Below are positions 7,974 through 18,193 of a stretch of 39,736 bases of DNA, piece after piece. How positions within the stretch are numbered: the first letter of the stretch is position 1; each line of letters opens with the position of its first letter. Source of the stretch: Hyphomicrobiales bacterium (GTDB taxonomy: Bacteria; Pseudomonadota; Alphaproteobacteria; JAPOUT01). The stretch is taken from contig JAPOUT010000008.1 of the NCBI GenBank assembly GCA_026708545.1, forward strand, positions 1 through 39,736, written 5' to 3'. Below the pieces are notes generated by a model. The model saw only the letters and a program-made list of their open reading frames with translations, ran no database searches and had not been told where the DNA came from. Both the position numbers and the translations under genes were made by a program.

Positions 7974-10131
7974 TGTTCTCGATTTCACTTATACCGTCCC
8001 ATTCTCCGAGTCCCACGAGCACGATTCGGAAGAAAAGGGCGCTTTCGGGTCCGACATCTCTATCTCGACGGAAGTCGTTTCGCAACTCGAGTTGCGCAAG
8101 GAAGCACTCGTCGGAATAGGAGACGCCGATGCCATTATACAGAAGTTTATTACCAGAAAGGTCTCTACGCAAATAGGTATAGGCGTTGTAGTCATTAAGG
8201 AAGTTGTAGTTGCCTCGGAGATAGATTTCGGCTTCGGACCGCTGCGTCGTTGAAATATCCTCGGAAAGGTAGGCATATCGCGCGGAAACCTCGAATCCGT
8301 CAATGATTTCGGTGGAGATTCCCACATCGTGGAGGCGGATATGGAAGTTTTCTTGATTGAGACGGAAACGTTGCTCGAAGCGAAGACGCTGCCATTCGAG
8401 ATGGCTTGAGCCGACATAGTCGGAGGCCTGCTCTTTGATTCCTGTGAGTTCAGCGAAGGAGTCCTGGCTTTCAAATCGATATTCTTGTCCGAACAACACA
8501 CTGCCCTGCTGCCCTTCACTACCGAGGAAAACGGCGCGAACGCCATAACGCAGCCGTTCGCCATCTTCCCAAAGGTCGAGTCCGGAGAATTTATCGACGG
8601 CGAAAAGGTTTGTTTCATCCAACTCGAAGCTTTCAGAGTCTTCATTCGGGATACCTTCGGGGTTCCCGCCATGAGGAGAAAGGAGGAGTTGTGCAATAGG
8701 TTCGACGAGAACTCGCCCTTCGGAAGTTGTGCGTGCAAGGGGAAAGCGCCATTCGAATCCGGCAGTCGGGAGAAAGCGTTCAATGAATTCGGCGCGGCGG
8801 TCGCCTTCGGAATTTCGATGGGGAACGTTCTCGACATGATAAATATCACCGCGTATTTGCGTCTTGACCTCATAGACAGAACCGAAGTTATCGAAGAATT
8901 CTCGATCCCAAGTTACCGATGTCGATAACCTTCGGCTCTGCACGCCCTTTTCACGTGCAAGCACAAGGAAACTTCCCTCGAGAGTTGCACGCCCGCCAGC
9001 GTAGAGTCCCGGAAGCCTGCGTGTATATTCCATGAGCGGCAGAATGATCGGAGACTGTGACTGGCTGTCTCCTTCCAGCAAACCTTGGAAGTGATAGCCG
9101 TTGATGCGCAACTGATGCTCTTCGTTGAAACGTTCAAGGAAGAGCGTTGAGGTGAATTGCGTTTCTTGCGAAAGATCGAAGCGGCGCGGGAAAGTGTCAT
9201 CGGTTGTGGTGTTGATATCGAAGCCCCAGAACCATTCCGGCAAAGGCTGGAATCGACCTTCCCCAAAAAACGCACCCCGAAATCCTTCCGTAACTCCAGG
9301 CTGACGGTTTGCACGTGACTCGAGAACGGCTGCGGCATCTAAATTATATCGGCCGGTTTGTGTCAGATGGCGCCACTCGCTCTGCCAGAGGACATCACCA
9401 TCGGAATAGAAGCGCGGCACGAAGGTTAAGTCATAGTTGGGAGCAACGTTCCAAAAGAAGGGAATTTCAACTCCCAGCCCGAGGTGCGAGGAAGAGAAGA
9501 AGCCCGGCAGCAAAATCCCCGACCTCTTGGGAATGGAAGGGTCCGTATGAAACAGAAACGGAGTGTAGAAGATTGGCACACCGAAGAATTCCAAGCTCGC
9601 GTCCTCGTATTGAATGATTCCCTCGCCTTCATTCCTTTCAACCTTATATGCTTTAACCTGCCAGATCGGGGGCGGGACAACTCCCCTCTCGGACTCTTCA
9701 CACGGCTGGCAGACGGAATAAACCGCCTGCTCAAGAAAGCTCTGCTCGCCTCGCAGGGATGCCGAACGAGCCACGAGTCGTGAGTCGTCAACGAGGCGCA
9801 TGGATACTTTCGATACCTCTCCATACCGCAATGCTTCGGTGAAGTTTGCCTCGTCCGCGAATACAACCTCTCCCCCCGGCGTTGCAAGTGCGATATTTCC
9901 CGAAGCATTAATCATTCCCGTTGCTTCATCGTAAGTGAGTTTGTCGGCAAGGAGTATCCACGCGCCTTGCCGCAGTTCAACATTTCCCTCGGCGAACACA
10001 TGTCCTTCTTCCTGTAGATAAGTTAACGAATCAGCATGGAGCGTAACAGGTTCGTTTTCTTGCGCGCGCGCGGTCGAGAATGACACGACGGCGAAGACAA
10101 GGAGCATGATGCATGAAAATAACGCCTTCAT
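7966..10131 (-). CDS. lptD: LPS-assembly outer-membrane protein LptD
   Basis: A 721-residue outer-membrane protein that inserts LPS into the outer leaflet, normally as a plug-and-barrel complex with LptE (not seen here). A signal peptide (1-23, ending ARA) precedes an OstA/LptA-like jellyroll (VTLHADSLTYLQEEGHVFAEG and repeats, about 29-140). A long C-terminal region of alternating strands forms the barrel (TSTLFLERF, SYSDECFLAQLEL near the end). Cysteines in SVCQPC and DECFL are placed like the disulfide-forming cysteines of LptD. The frame is open 231 bases further upstream, but the ATG at 10131 gives the signal peptide and overlaps the lptG stop (ATGA), so that start is chosen. surA follows, overlapping by eight bases. 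Confidence 0.95.
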   Translation of the reverse strand: MKALFSCIMLLVFAVVSFSTARAQENEPVTLHADSLTYLQEEGHVFAEGNVELRQGAWILLADKLTYDEATGMINASGNIALATPGGEVVFADEANFTEALRYGEVSKVSMRLVDDSRLVARSASLRGEQSFLEQAVYSVCQPCEESERGVVPPPIWQVKAYKVERNEGEGIIQYEDASLEFFGVPIFYTPFLFHTDPSIPKRSGILLPGFFSSSHLGLGVEIPFFWNVAPNYDLTFVPRFYSDGDVLWQSEWRHLTQTGRYNLDAAAVLESRANRQPGVTEGFRGAFFGEGRFQPLPEWFWGFDINTTTDDTFPRRFDLSQETQFTSTLFLERFNEEHQLRINGYHFQGLLEGDSQSQSPIILPLMEYTRRLPGLYAGGRATLEGSFLVLAREKGVQSRRLSTSVTWDREFFDNFGSVYEVKTQIRGDIYHVENVPHRNSEGDRRAEFIERFLPTAGFEWRFPLARTTSEGRVLVEPIAQLLLSPHGGNPEGIPNEDSESFELDETNLFAVDKFSGLDLWEDGERLRYGVRAVFLGSEGQQGSVLFGQEYRFESQDSFAELTGIKEQASDYVGSSHLEWQRLRFEQRFRLNQENFHIRLHDVGISTEIIDGFEVSARYAYLSEDISTTQRSEAEIYLRGNYNFLNDYNAYTYLRRDLSGNKLLYNGIGVSYSDECFLAQLELRNDFRRDRDVGPESALFFRIVLVGLGEWDGISEIENNE

Positions 10132-11231
10132 CGCCCTTCCATGTGTAACAAAACCGCCCCGCTCAAACAAATGGCGATGACTCCGGACGCCCATGTGGCA
10201 AGAGCAATGGGGATGACTCCGGACGCCCCTAATTGCAACAGAAAGTCCCGGAAAAAGAAAAGCATGCCGCCGCATAGCGTTGCTCCAAGAATGGCAATTC
10301 CGTTTGGACGCTCGAGCGACAGCCGAAAAACGAAGGTGACCGCCAGCAAAATCATCGCACACAGGAAGAAGGGGGTTGCAATGAGTTTTTGGTAGTGTGT
10401 TTGATATCGTGTGACCGAGAGACCGGTGGTTTGGGTGTGCTTTATGAAGTCATGCAGTTCCCAAAAAGAAATAGTGTCCGGGTCTGCGAGACTTTCGCGA
10501 ATCTGCCCGAGCGTTAAGGTTGTGGGCTGGGAGTATTTACCGAGGAAGACTGCCGCAGTCTCGGGGCGCAGTTCCCATGTATTTTGCAGTTCCCAAAATC
10601 CGTCGTGAAGCGTTGCAATTTTCGCATCAAGCCTTCCGTTGAAGATGGCGCTTGCATTGTACAGAAAGACGCTGACTTGCGAGAGTCGCAGACGCCCGTC
10701 CGCAAGTTCTTCGGCGTGCTGCGCATGCACGACGGAGTGCCCCTGCTCGTCCGCCTGCCGCAACCAGACGCCGGAGGATGAGATTGCGAAAGTGCTTGAT
10801 CGTTGCTCAATGTATCTGTTTTCAAGGGGTTCGGCTCGTGCGGCGAGCACGGATGCAAGCGGATTGTAAAGGAGCACGCTGATGACTCCGAGAAAAAAAG
10901 CAAAGAGCAAGGTAGGCGCAAGAAACTGCCACACCGACATCCCTATTGAACGCATTGCAATAAGCTCTTGCGAACGTGAGAGTTGAAAACAAGTAAGCAG
11001 AACCCCGAACAACAGAATCAAGGGAAGTAATTGCTCGATAAGCAACGGCAACCGCAACAAGCCGATTCCAAAGAGCAGACCCCATCCGACTTGCTCGCCT
11101 CCGTCTGCGCGTCGAAACAACTCGACAAGATCGATGAAAAAAATCAATAACACGCAGGCGTAAAGCGTTAAACAAAAATAAAGAAGCAACCGCCTGCCGA
11201 TGTAAAAAGAGAGAGAATAAGAACTCTTCAT
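10128..11231 (-). CDS. lptG: LPS export permease LptG
   Basis: A 367-residue inner-membrane permease of the YjgP/YjgQ family. With LptF and the ATPase LptB it extracts LPS from the inner membrane. Three N-terminal helices (about 10-30, 45-75, 95-120) precede a periplasmic beta-jellyroll (residues about 130-260), followed by three C-terminal helices. The order in the array is lptF then lptG, the usual one. The ATG at 11231 overlaps the lptF stop; the upstream open extension has lptF-antisense composition and is rejected. A 17-base exact direct repeat within the last helices gives ASGVI twice, 12 residues apart. LptB and LptC are not in this window. Confidence 0.93.
   Translation of the reverse strand: MKSSYSLSFYIGRRLLLYFCLTLYACVLLIFFIDLVELFRRADGGEQVGWGLLFGIGLLRLPLLIEQLLPLILLFGVLLTCFQLSRSQELIAMRSIGMSVWQFLAPTLLFAFFLGVISVLLYNPLASVLAARAEPLENRYIEQRSSTFAISSSGVWLRQADEQGHSVVHAQHAEELADGRLRLSQVSVFLYNASAIFNGRLDAKIATLHDGFWELQNTWELRPETAAVFLGKYSQPTTLTLGQIRESLADPDTISFWELHDFIKHTQTTGLSVTRYQTHYQKLIATPFFLCAMILLAVTFVFRLSLERPNGIAILGATLCGGMLFFFRDFLLQLGASGVIPIALATWASGVIAICLSGAVLLHMEGR
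10170..10241 (-). repeat. 36-base-spaced direct repeat inside lptG
   Basis: A 17-base sequence beginning GATGACTCCGG on the plus strand occurs at 10176-10192 and again at 10212-10228, exactly 36 bases (12 codons) apart and in frame. Flanking bases are partly similar with a one-base slip. On the coding strand both copies encode GASGVI-like or WASGVI-like segments of the last transmembrane helices of LptG. Confidence 0.7.
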
Positions 11232-12367
11232 GATGCTCCCCTGCCCGCTTCTCGAGTGCGCGGCACGAATCGCATGATTCCGTGGACGCCGTAGATGATA
11301 AACAGCACGGCGAACAGTGATACGCCTAACGGGACGACGTAGAGGAAAAGATTCCAGATTGGATTTTCCGTTGTGAGTCCGGTGATTCCGAGGTAGACGA
11401 GTCGTGCGGTTAAAGCGACGGATATGGTCACGATGATTTGCGGCAGATATCCGTATCGTGCTGTCAGTTCTCGGAAGGCCGCAAGCGCGATGAGAACATA
11501 GGCCAAACAAAAGAGTGGAGAGGCAAGCCTGTTGTGTGCATCGGCGCGAAAAGTGTCGACGCGCGACCGGTTGTATATTTCGGACATGTCCGGGTAAAAA
11601 AGTTGATAGAGAAACCGTTCGCGGGATTTGAGAATCCGCGTTTCGGACTTCTGCGTGAGTTCGGAGAGGTCATAGAGGTACCTGTCGAAACGCAGAATGT
11701 TGAGAGAGGCAGGATTGTCGGGCTCTTCGAAGCGATGAATGCTACCGTTGCGCATTTCGAGGCGAAGTCCCTCGGGGGCTTGCAAGAGAGTTCCTTGCGC
11801 GGCGAGATAACTTGTCGGGCGCTCGGGATCCCTTGCGTCCTGCACGAGAATGTCACGAATCACTCCATTGGAATCTCTCGAGCGCACGAAAGCGGTGACA
11901 CCGGATGTGAGAGTATTGAATTGTCCCGGACGCAATACCGCCGCCGTGATAGTTTCGTTGATTTCGAAAACCCGGTCCTGAAACGCCCGTTGTCCAAGAG
12001 GCATGATGTAAGCATGAATTACGAGCACAACGAACAGGACTCCGGCGGCAAAAGCAAGCATGGGCCGCGCGATTGACCAATAAGTAAAGCCGCTCGCTTG
12101 CATGGCGACACGTTCAAGATCAATATGCAAACGGTAAAGGACATAAAGACTCGCAACCAGCAAGGCGACCGGTAAAATGTACGCAAGAATTTTAGGTGTT
12201 ATGAACACGAGCATCAAGAACATGAGATTCACGGCTCCACCCTGCGCGAGAAGGACGTCGAGCACGCGCGGGATGTTAACGAGATAAAGAAGAACCATAA
12301 GAATAACGCACGCTGTTAAAAACGGCGCGAACATCTGCAGGAATATATAACGAAATTGCCGGCTCAT
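11228..12367 (-). CDS. lptF: LPS export permease LptF
   Basis: A 379-residue YjgP/YjgQ-family permease and partner of LptG. The opening [19 protein letters not shown] leads into three N-terminal helices. A periplasmic domain follows, with RPGQFNTLTSGVTAFVRSRDSNG at about residue 145, and then three C-terminal helices. The conserved GQF...V.AFV pattern is the usual LptF mark. The protein acts with LptG as the membrane half of the Lpt ATP-driven bridge. Its ATG overlaps the meaB stop and its own stop overlaps the lptG ATG, both as ATGA, so ribosomes arriving from the mutase genes could reinitiate here. I see no promoter of its own, although one inside meaB cannot be excluded. Confidence 0.92.
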   Translation of the reverse strand: MSRQFRYIFLQMFAPFLTACVILMVLLYLVNIPRVLDVLLAQGGAVNLMFLMLVFITPKILAYILPVALLVASLYVLYRLHIDLERVAMQASGFTYWSIARPMLAFAAGVLFVVLVIHAYIMPLGQRAFQDRVFEINETITAAVLRPGQFNTLTSGVTAFVRSRDSNGVIRDILVQDARDPERPTSYLAAQGTLLQAPEGLRLEMRNGSIHRFEEPDNPASLNILRFDRYLYDLSELTQKSETRILKSRERFLYQLFYPDMSEIYNRSRVDTFRADAHNRLASPLFCLAYVLIALAAFRELTARYGYLPQIIVTISVALTARLVYLGITGLTTENPIWNLFLYVVPLGVSLFAVLFIIYGVHGIMRFVPRTREAGRGAS

Positions 12368-13383
12368 GATCCACCCGTGAGTTTGCCTTCAAAACGTTCG
12401 ATGATATCGTCAATGACAAGAAACGGCGTTGTTGCTCCTTCGAGCAGTTCGCTTTCGCTTTCGTGCAACCAAGAACGCATTTGCTTGTCACGCAAGAATA
12501 ATGCCATAAGTTCGCTTTCAAGCATGAGTTTCATGCGCCGAACGCGCTGCTTGCCTCTGCGGGCCTCAAGTGCGCCGGAATCCTTTAACCGAACGTAGAG
12601 TTTTTCGAACAACTCGCAGAGATCCGTAATTCCAAATCCGCTGTGTGCACTACACAAGGCGAGATGCGGCGAGTGCCTCGAAGAAAGCGTAGCCAAGATG
12701 CTGACGGCTTCTTGATATCGTGCGAGCGCCGCACGCGCAAGATCTTCACGTTCCCCGTCCGCTTTTGTGACGAGTATAATGTCTGCGCGTTCGAGCGTGC
12801 CTTTTTTAATTCCCTGTAATTCGTCTCCTGCTCCGGGCAGTGCCAACAGCACAAAGATGTCGACCATATCCGCGACAGCGCTCTCTATCTGCCCGACTCC
12901 GACGGTCTCAACGAGGATGATATCAAATCCCGCGGCCTCGCAGAGCAATACCGTCTCAAAACTTGCGCGGGCAACGCCGCCGCTCGCTCCCGCGGAAGGT
13001 GACGGCCGGATGAATGCGCCGGAGGATGCGGCGAGTTTTTGCATACGGGTTTTATCTGCGAGAATGCTTCCGCCGTTGTTTGCAGAGGACGGATCGACGG
13101 CGAGAACGGCGACGCGATGACCGCGTTCGAGCAATTCGCATCCGAGCGTTTCGATAAGGGAGCTTTTGCCTGCGCCGGGCGCGCCGCTGATGCCGATGCG
13201 ACAGGCGCTGCCGGTGCGGGGGAGAAGCAAGCGCAAAAGCTGCGCGGCGTCAGCCCTATCGTTCGGACTGGAGCTTTCGATGAGGGTGATTGCACGCCCG
13301 AGCGTTGCGCGCTCACGGGCAAGCACGCCTTTGGCAAATTCTTCCGCTCGCTGCGACGGAAGAGTCATCGCCGCCGCCTTCAT
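12364..13383 (-). CDS. meaB: Methylmalonyl-CoA mutase-associated GTPase MeaB
   Basis: A 339-residue G3E-type P-loop GTPase that protects methylmalonyl-CoA mutase and gates loading of adenosylcobalamin. Visible motifs are the Walker [10 protein letters not shown] (67-75), the [20 protein letters not shown] switch region (95-114) and [10 protein letters not shown] (158-167). The base-specificity motif reads TKAD (206-209) where relatives usually have NKxD. The start chosen at 13383 overlaps the mutB stop (ATGA); an ATG five codons later is possible. Its position directly after mutA-mutB supports the role. The old name ArgK and a link to arginine transport apply to the same family but are less likely here. 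Confidence 0.92.
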   Translation of the reverse strand: MKAAAMTLPSQRAEEFAKGVLARERATLGRAITLIESSSPNDRADAAQLLRLLLPRTGSACRIGISGAPGAGKSSLIETLGCELLERGHRVAVLAVDPSSANNGGSILADKTRMQKLAASSGAFIRPSPSAGASGGVARASFETVLLCEAAGFDIILVETVGVGQIESAVADMVDIFVLLALPGAGDELQGIKKGTLERADIILVTKADGEREDLARAALARYQEAVSILATLSSRHSPHLALCSAHSGFGITDLCELFEKLYVRLKDSGALEARRGKQRVRRMKLMLESELMALFLRDKQMRSWLHESESELLEGATTPFLVIDDIIERFEGKLTGGS

Positions 13384-15455
13384 GATGCCCGTCCCTGCTC
13401 GAGGAGTTCAAGGAGTTCGAGGGCGGATTGCGGAATGGGTGTTCCGGGCTGAAATATTGCGCGCACGCCGGAGTTCTGCAACAACGGAAAATCACTCTCC
13501 GGAATAACTCCGCCGACGACGATGAATATGTCCTGTCGCGAATGCCCGCGCAGTTCCCTGTAAAGTTGCGGAATGAGAATTTTATGCCCCGCGGTCAGAG
13601 AACTGACGCCGATGATGTGTACGTCGTTTTCGACGGCTTGGCGTGCGACTTCCTCGGGCGTTCGGAAAAGAGACCCTATATCGACATCAAAGCCTAGATC
13701 GGCGAATGCAGCGGAGATGACTTTCTGCCCCCGGTCGTGACCGTCTTGTCCGAGTTTCGCAACGAGGATGCGCGGACGCCTCCCGTGACGTTGCTCAAAG
13801 TCGTGCGCACGCTCGCGAACGGCGTTGACGGTTTCGTCGTCGTTGGCGTTGTCGCCGGCGTAAATTCCCTGCAAACCCTGGACCCGCGCCTCGAAACGTC
13901 CAAACACATCCGCCAAAGACTCGCTGATCTCACCAACGGTCGCGCGCTCCCGCGCGGCGTTGACGGAAAGTTCAAGGAGGTTTCCGTTTCCGGAGGCCGC
14001 GCAGTTGCGCAAGGCTTCAAGACTCTCACGGCATCGAACATCATTGCGTGATTGGCGTAACGACTCGAGTCGCTCGACCTGTTCGGCAAGTACATCGGCG
14101 GCGTCAATTTCGAGAAGTTCAATGCGACTCTCCCCTTCGGGCCGATATTTATTAACGCCGACACGAATTTGCTCGTTACGGTCGAGAGCCGCTTGCGTTT
14201 GCGCGGCAGCGGTTTCGATGCGCATTTTTGGAATACCTTGCTCAATAGCTTTTGCCATTCCCCCGTACTGTTCGATTTCTTTGATATGCTCACGGGCGCG
14301 TTGAATGAGTTCGGCGCATTTTGCCTCAATGGCATCGCTTCCCCCCCAAGGGTCAATAACGTCGCATGCGCCGGACTCGTATCGCAGGAATAGCTGCGTG
14401 TTTCTGGCGATGCGGGCGCTGAAGGCGCTTGGGAGTGCAAGGGCTTCGTCAAGGGCGTTGGTGTGGAGGGATTGCGTATGTCCGTGAACCGCCGCCGTTG
14501 CTTCGATGAGTGTGCGTGTGACGTTGTTGAATACGTCGGCAGCGGCGAGACTCCACCCGGATGTCTGGCAGTGTGCCCGCAGACAAGAAGAGCGCGGGTT
14601 TGCCGGCGAAAAAGGTTCGAGCAGGTCGGCCCACAGCGCGCGAGCGGCCCTGAGTTTTGCAACTTCCGTGACGTAGTCCATGCCAATACCCCAGAAGAAG
14701 GAGAGCCGCGGCGCGAATTCGTCAATGTCGAGTCCGGCAGCGACACCGGCACGCACATATTCGATTCCATCGGCGAGCGTGTAGGCGAGCTCGAGGTCGG
14801 CGGTGCCGCCTGCCTCTTGTATGTGGTATCCGGAGATGGATATGGAGTTGAAACGCGGCATATTGCCCGCAGTGTAACTGATAATGTCAGAAACAATTTG
14901 CATGGACGGCATTGGTGGATAGATGTAGGTATTGCGCACCATAAATTCTTTAAGGATATCGTTCTGTATGGTTCCGGAGAGTTGGGATTGCATCGCGCCT
15001 TGCTCTTCGGCGGCAACGATATACATGGCCATGACGGGGAGCACGGCCCCGTTCATCGTCATGGATACGCTGATATCCTCCAGCGGAATGCCATCGAAAA
15101 GAAGCTTCATATCCTCGACGGAGTCAATGGCAACTCCCGCCATTCCGACATCACCGGAGACTCTCGGGTGGTCGGAGTCATAGCCTCTGTGAGTTGCGAG
15201 ATCGAAGGCGACAGAGAGTCCTTTTTGCCCGGCGGCAAGATTACGACGATAGAACGCGTTGGATTCTCTTGCGGTAGAGAAGCCCGCATACTGCCTTAAA
15301 GTCCAAGGTCTCGAGGCATACATGAGCGGATAAGGACCACGCAGAAAGGGCAAGAATCCAGGAAGCGTGTCGCAGAGCGACAACTCCCGCTTTTGTGTTT
15401 CGGCCTTGGATGGCAGATCCTGCAAAGGGAGTTCAGAGAAATCCGGATGATTCAT
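13380..15455 (-). CDS. mutB: Methylmalonyl-CoA mutase, large (catalytic) subunit
   Basis: A 691-residue adenosylcobalamin enzyme that interconverts (R)-methylmalonyl-CoA and succinyl-CoA, feeding propionyl-CoA carbon into the TCA cycle. The N-terminal TIM barrel begins [18 protein letters not shown], with the substrate-channel block SGYHIQEAG (Tyr210, His211) and [16 protein letters not shown]. The C-terminal cobalamin-binding domain carries GQDGHDRG, with His573 as the lower cobalt ligand, plus [10 protein letters not shown]. These motifs mark the catalytic chain, in contrast to the MutA neighbour. Some entry-block residues (PGFLPFLRG) differ from the common PGxxPFTRG. Its ATG overlaps the mutA stop. 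Epimerase and propionyl-CoA carboxylase genes are not in this window. Confidence 0.95.
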   Translation of the reverse strand: MNHPDFSELPLQDLPSKAETQKRELSLCDTLPGFLPFLRGPYPLMYASRPWTLRQYAGFSTARESNAFYRRNLAAGQKGLSVAFDLATHRGYDSDHPRVSGDVGMAGVAIDSVEDMKLLFDGIPLEDISVSMTMNGAVLPVMAMYIVAAEEQGAMQSQLSGTIQNDILKEFMVRNTYIYPPMPSMQIVSDIISYTAGNMPRFNSISISGYHIQEAGGTADLELAYTLADGIEYVRAGVAAGLDIDEFAPRLSFFWGIGMDYVTEVAKLRAARALWADLLEPFSPANPRSSCLRAHCQTSGWSLAAADVFNNVTRTLIEATAAVHGHTQSLHTNALDEALALPSAFSARIARNTQLFLRYESGACDVIDPWGGSDAIEAKCAELIQRAREHIKEIEQYGGMAKAIEQGIPKMRIETAAAQTQAALDRNEQIRVGVNKYRPEGESRIELLEIDAADVLAEQVERLESLRQSRNDVRCRESLEALRNCAASGNGNLLELSVNAARERATVGEISESLADVFGRFEARVQGLQGIYAGDNANDDETVNAVRERAHDFEQRHGRRPRILVAKLGQDGHDRGQKVISAAFADLGFDVDIGSLFRTPEEVARQAVENDVHIIGVSSLTAGHKILIPQLYRELRGHSRQDIFIVVGGVIPESDFPLLQNSGVRAIFQPGTPIPQSALELLELLEQGRAS

Positions 15456-17290
15456 GGACGTGCTTCCAACTTATTGAGATTCTCATAAAGACTTGAGAAA
15501 GTTTTCGGGAAATCGCTCTGTGAATCGAAAGCAAGCGAGAAGGAATCGTCTTTGGAGAGCAATTGCACGGATTCGTCTTCAAGGGCAGCGGAGAAATGCG
15601 CTCCGCTTTTCTTGAAATGCTCGAGACTCCCCTCCCCTGCAACTCTCAACCCGGCACAATTCAAAATATCTTCGACTCGGGCGCGATGCGCCCGGGATGC
15701 CGCGCCGTTCTCCAGTATAAAAACCCCGGGCAATGTCCCGTGTTTTGCCTCGAAAGACGCGCCTTTGTCGCGCAGCGATTCCCACGACTCGCTTTCGCGC
15801 ATCCGCGGTAACGGTGCGCAATCCTCCCGCCTGCCGCCACCGAGCAATCCCGCCAACTCTCCCAGGCGCGCCCCGCCCGAAGCATGCTCCACCAGTTGGG
15901 CAAAACTCCTGCCCTCTCCCGCTTGCAGCTTCGACTCCCCCGTTTCGAAGCCGTCGAGAACATGCGTATCAACACGGCGTCGAGTCTCTGCATCAATGGA
16001 ACACATCGAAACCGGTGTCTCCTCCAAATGCGGATGCGCATTGATTCCAACGATATGCGCTTTACCTGTTGCAATTTGCTCCATGCGCCACTCCCGCTGC
16101 TCCCGAATACGCTCGGCCAGCCACCCCGAGCGCAGCGCCTTCGCCATACCCCCGCGCTTGCAGATTTCCTGGAACATCTCCCACGCCGCTTGCGCCATGT
16201 CATACGTCAAGCCTTCAATGCTCCAAGTTCCGGCGGCTATATCAACGCCTTCGCCGAGCATTGCCTCTTCACGCAAAAGAAAATGGATATTGCGTGCAAT
16301 GCGTCTCGCGTCTTTATCGGCGACACCCAACGCATGCGTGAACGGATGGAGCGCCAGCGCATCGACACCAGCGATACTTGCGGCACATCCAGCGGTCGCG
16401 ATGCGAACAATGTTTGTCCAGGGGTCGTATTTTGTAAGAAAGCGATGCGCGCTTTCGGCGTTGAGATACATGGCCCGCGACTCTTTCGCCGCACCGAATG
16501 CTTCGGCGACGCGACTCCACAGAATGCGTGCGGCGCGTAATTTTGCGATTTGCGGAAAAAAATCGGTATCACAGTTAAGAGTGAAAGCGATTTGCTTGCA
16601 AGCGTCGTCAATGCCGACGCCCGCGTTTAAGAGCGCCTCCATATACTCTTTCCCCGTTGCAACGGCGATGGCGAGTTCGTGAACATCGGATGCACCCGCA
16701 AGGTGGTAGAGAGCCGTTTTGACGCCCACCGTCTTCGTGTTGGAACAATGCCGCCCAACGTGAATGGCTGCGTCACACATGTATTCGATTTCATTTTCAA
16801 AAGAAAAGACACCTCCACCTGCAAGCGCGCCCAAGGGATCAATTCCGAGCTCGAATTCCAGGTTTTTTTGAAACGCCAAGGATACCGCTGCCGCCGGCAG
16901 TGAGAATGCGCCGGCATTGAGTGCGAGTGCGGGAATCCGTTTGCCATCAAATAACGCCGAGAAATCATCAACGCAAGCGACCGACACGCCGTTCACATCG
17001 GCGCAAAAAACTCCCGGTTGCCGGACCGCGCTCGACCATTCGAGCAGCAAGATGTCGACCTCGTTTGCAATATCTTCGTTGACAAACTCGGCGGCGCTGC
17101 CGTTGTCGGGATGGTCGATATGCTGGATGATACGCCACGAACGATTCGCAGCCATGCCCTCGCACAGCGGCAAATCTTCACGCACATAGAGCGAACGCAT
17201 CGGCACGCCACACCGGGCGCGGCGAGGCGCGTCACGCGTCTCGATGCCTGCGGCCTTGTACCATTCTTTCAGGTTCGCTGTGGGTTCCAC
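15452..17290 (-). CDS. mutA: Methylmalonyl-CoA mutase, small (non-catalytic) subunit
   Basis: A 612-residue homologue of MutB that forms the structural half of an alpha-beta mutase heterodimer. The barrel region is recognisable: [51 protein letters not shown], and GTWSIEGLT. The C-terminal domain (about 500-612) has the fold but lacks DxHxxG, as expected for a subunit that binds no cobalamin. Translation starts at a GTG (17290) with GAGG seven bases upstream; no good ATG lies near. A 30-base gap separates it from lpxC, so the mutA-mutB-meaB block begins a new tightly overlapped run. Some bacteria have a single-chain mutase instead. Confidence 0.93.
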   Translation of the reverse strand: MEPTANLKEWYKAAGIETRDAPRRARCGVPMRSLYVREDLPLCEGMAANRSWRIIQHIDHPDNGSAAEFVNEDIANEVDILLLEWSSAVRQPGVFCADVNGVSVACVDDFSALFDGKRIPALALNAGAFSLPAAAVSLAFQKNLEFELGIDPLGALAGGGVFSFENEIEYMCDAAIHVGRHCSNTKTVGVKTALYHLAGASDVHELAIAVATGKEYMEALLNAGVGIDDACKQIAFTLNCDTDFFPQIAKLRAARILWSRVAEAFGAAKESRAMYLNAESAHRFLTKYDPWTNIVRIATAGCAASIAGVDALALHPFTHALGVADKDARRIARNIHFLLREEAMLGEGVDIAAGTWSIEGLTYDMAQAAWEMFQEICKRGGMAKALRSGWLAERIREQREWRMEQIATGKAHIVGINAHPHLEETPVSMCSIDAETRRRVDTHVLDGFETGESKLQAGEGRSFAQLVEHASGGARLGELAGLLGGGRREDCAPLPRMRESESWESLRDKGASFEAKHGTLPGVFILENGAASRAHRARVEDILNCAGLRVAGEGSLEHFKKSGAHFSAALEDESVQLLSKDDSFSLAFDSQSDFPKTFSSLYENLNKLEARP

Positions 17291-17320
17291 GGATGACCTC
17301 GTATGATTGGAGGCTCCAGT

Positions 17321-18181
17321 TTACCCCAAATCACCGCCGCTTTCGAGTTTCCATGCGTCGGGACGGGAGAAAAGTTTACGCAGGAGTTGGTTATTGAGCG
17401 CATGCGAGGGCGCATATGCGCGGTAGTGCGCGAGCAGGGGTTTGCCCGCGAGGGCCATATCGCCGATGGCATCGAGGCATTTGTGCCTCACAAATTCGTT
17501 TTTAAAGCGTAATCCTTCCGGATTGAGGACCTCGTTCTCGCCGATAACAATAGCGTTATCGAGCGACCCGCCAAGCGCCAATCCCCTTGCCCGCATGGCT
17601 TCGACATCCCGTTCAAAGGCAAAGGTTCGGGCGGGCAGGACTTCGTGCAAGAAATTCACTTCGCTCATATTTGCTCGAAATCTTTGCCGTCCAATTACCT
17701 TGTCCTTAAAATCAATCTCGACATCAACAGCAAACCCGTCAAAAGGAGCGAGTTCGACGCGCTTGCCTTCCTCCTCGACCGCAACGGACTTCAACACTCG
17801 AATGTGCTGCAATGGCGCCTCCATGGTGCGCACGCCCGTCTCGAGGATAAGATCGGCGAAAGGCAAGGCGCTCCCGTCCATGATGGGAATCTCCCCGGCG
17901 TCAACTTCAATGCAGGCATTGTCGATCCCGCACACAAAACAAGCGGCGAGGACATGTTCGACGGTTGCTATCTCCTCCCCGCCGTTAGAAAGTCGCGTGG
18001 ACAACGGCGTGGATGTGACATGTTCGTAGCTTGCGGGGATGCCATCGCCTCCCTCGCGCGCAAAGGTGATACCGCTGCCGGCGGCGGCGGGCGTCAAAGC
18101 GATGGAGACCCGCTCACCACCGTGCAGACCGATGCCTGCGGCGGTGATGCGGGAATCCAACGTGCCTTGCCATTTTCGCAT
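17321..18181 (-). CDS. lpxC: UDP-3-O-acyl-N-acetylglucosamine deacetylase LpxC
   Basis: A 286-residue zinc amidase that performs the committed step of lipid A synthesis, removing acetate from UDP-3-O-acyl-GlcNAc. Zinc ligands and catalytic residues are present: VEHVLAA (His76), FVRHKCLDAIGD (His233 and Asp237) and SHALNNQLL (His260, general acid). The opening RITAAGIGLHGGERV is typical. The ATG at 18181 lies 12 bases after the ftsZ stop. The intervening bases hold a perfect TATAAT rather than a useful ribosome binding site, which raises the possibility of a leaderless transcript. The ftsZ-lpxC order is widely conserved in proteobacteria. Confidence 0.97.
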   Translation of the reverse strand: MRKWQGTLDSRITAAGIGLHGGERVSIALTPAAAGSGITFAREGGDGIPASYEHVTSTPLSTRLSNGGEEIATVEHVLAACFVCGIDNACIEVDAGEIPIMDGSALPFADLILETGVRTMEAPLQHIRVLKSVAVEEEGKRVELAPFDGFAVDVEIDFKDKVIGRQRFRANMSEVNFLHEVLPARTFAFERDVEAMRARGLALGGSLDNAIVIGENEVLNPEGLRFKNEFVRHKCLDAIGDMALAGKPLLAHYRAYAPSHALNNQLLRKLFSRPDAWKLESGGDLG

Positions 18182-18187
18182 CCTTCG

Positions 18188-18193
18188 ATTATA
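18188..18193 (-). promoter_or_regulatory. Consensus -10 element immediately before lpxC
   Basis: On the minus strand TATAAT occupies the space between the ftsZ stop (18196-18194) and the lpxC ATG (18181-18179). Six bases separate the hexamer from the A of ATG, so initiation would fall on the start codon itself. The -35 region within ftsZ is weak (TTCGAC, 17 bases upstream). Sequence match only. Confidence 0.4.

Noticed and set aside
10132-10362. A 77-codon N-terminal extension of lptD
   Set aside because: The frame is open, but the extension lies over lptG, lacks a sensible signal, and would bury the clear signal peptide that starts at 10131. The same reasoning removes long extensions of lptG, ddl, murG, ftsW, ftsI and ftsL.
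13694-15016. A 440-codon open frame in another frame of mutB, same strand
   Set aside because: Serine-, proline- and arginine-rich shadow translation without motifs; the mutB frame has all its catalytic signatures.
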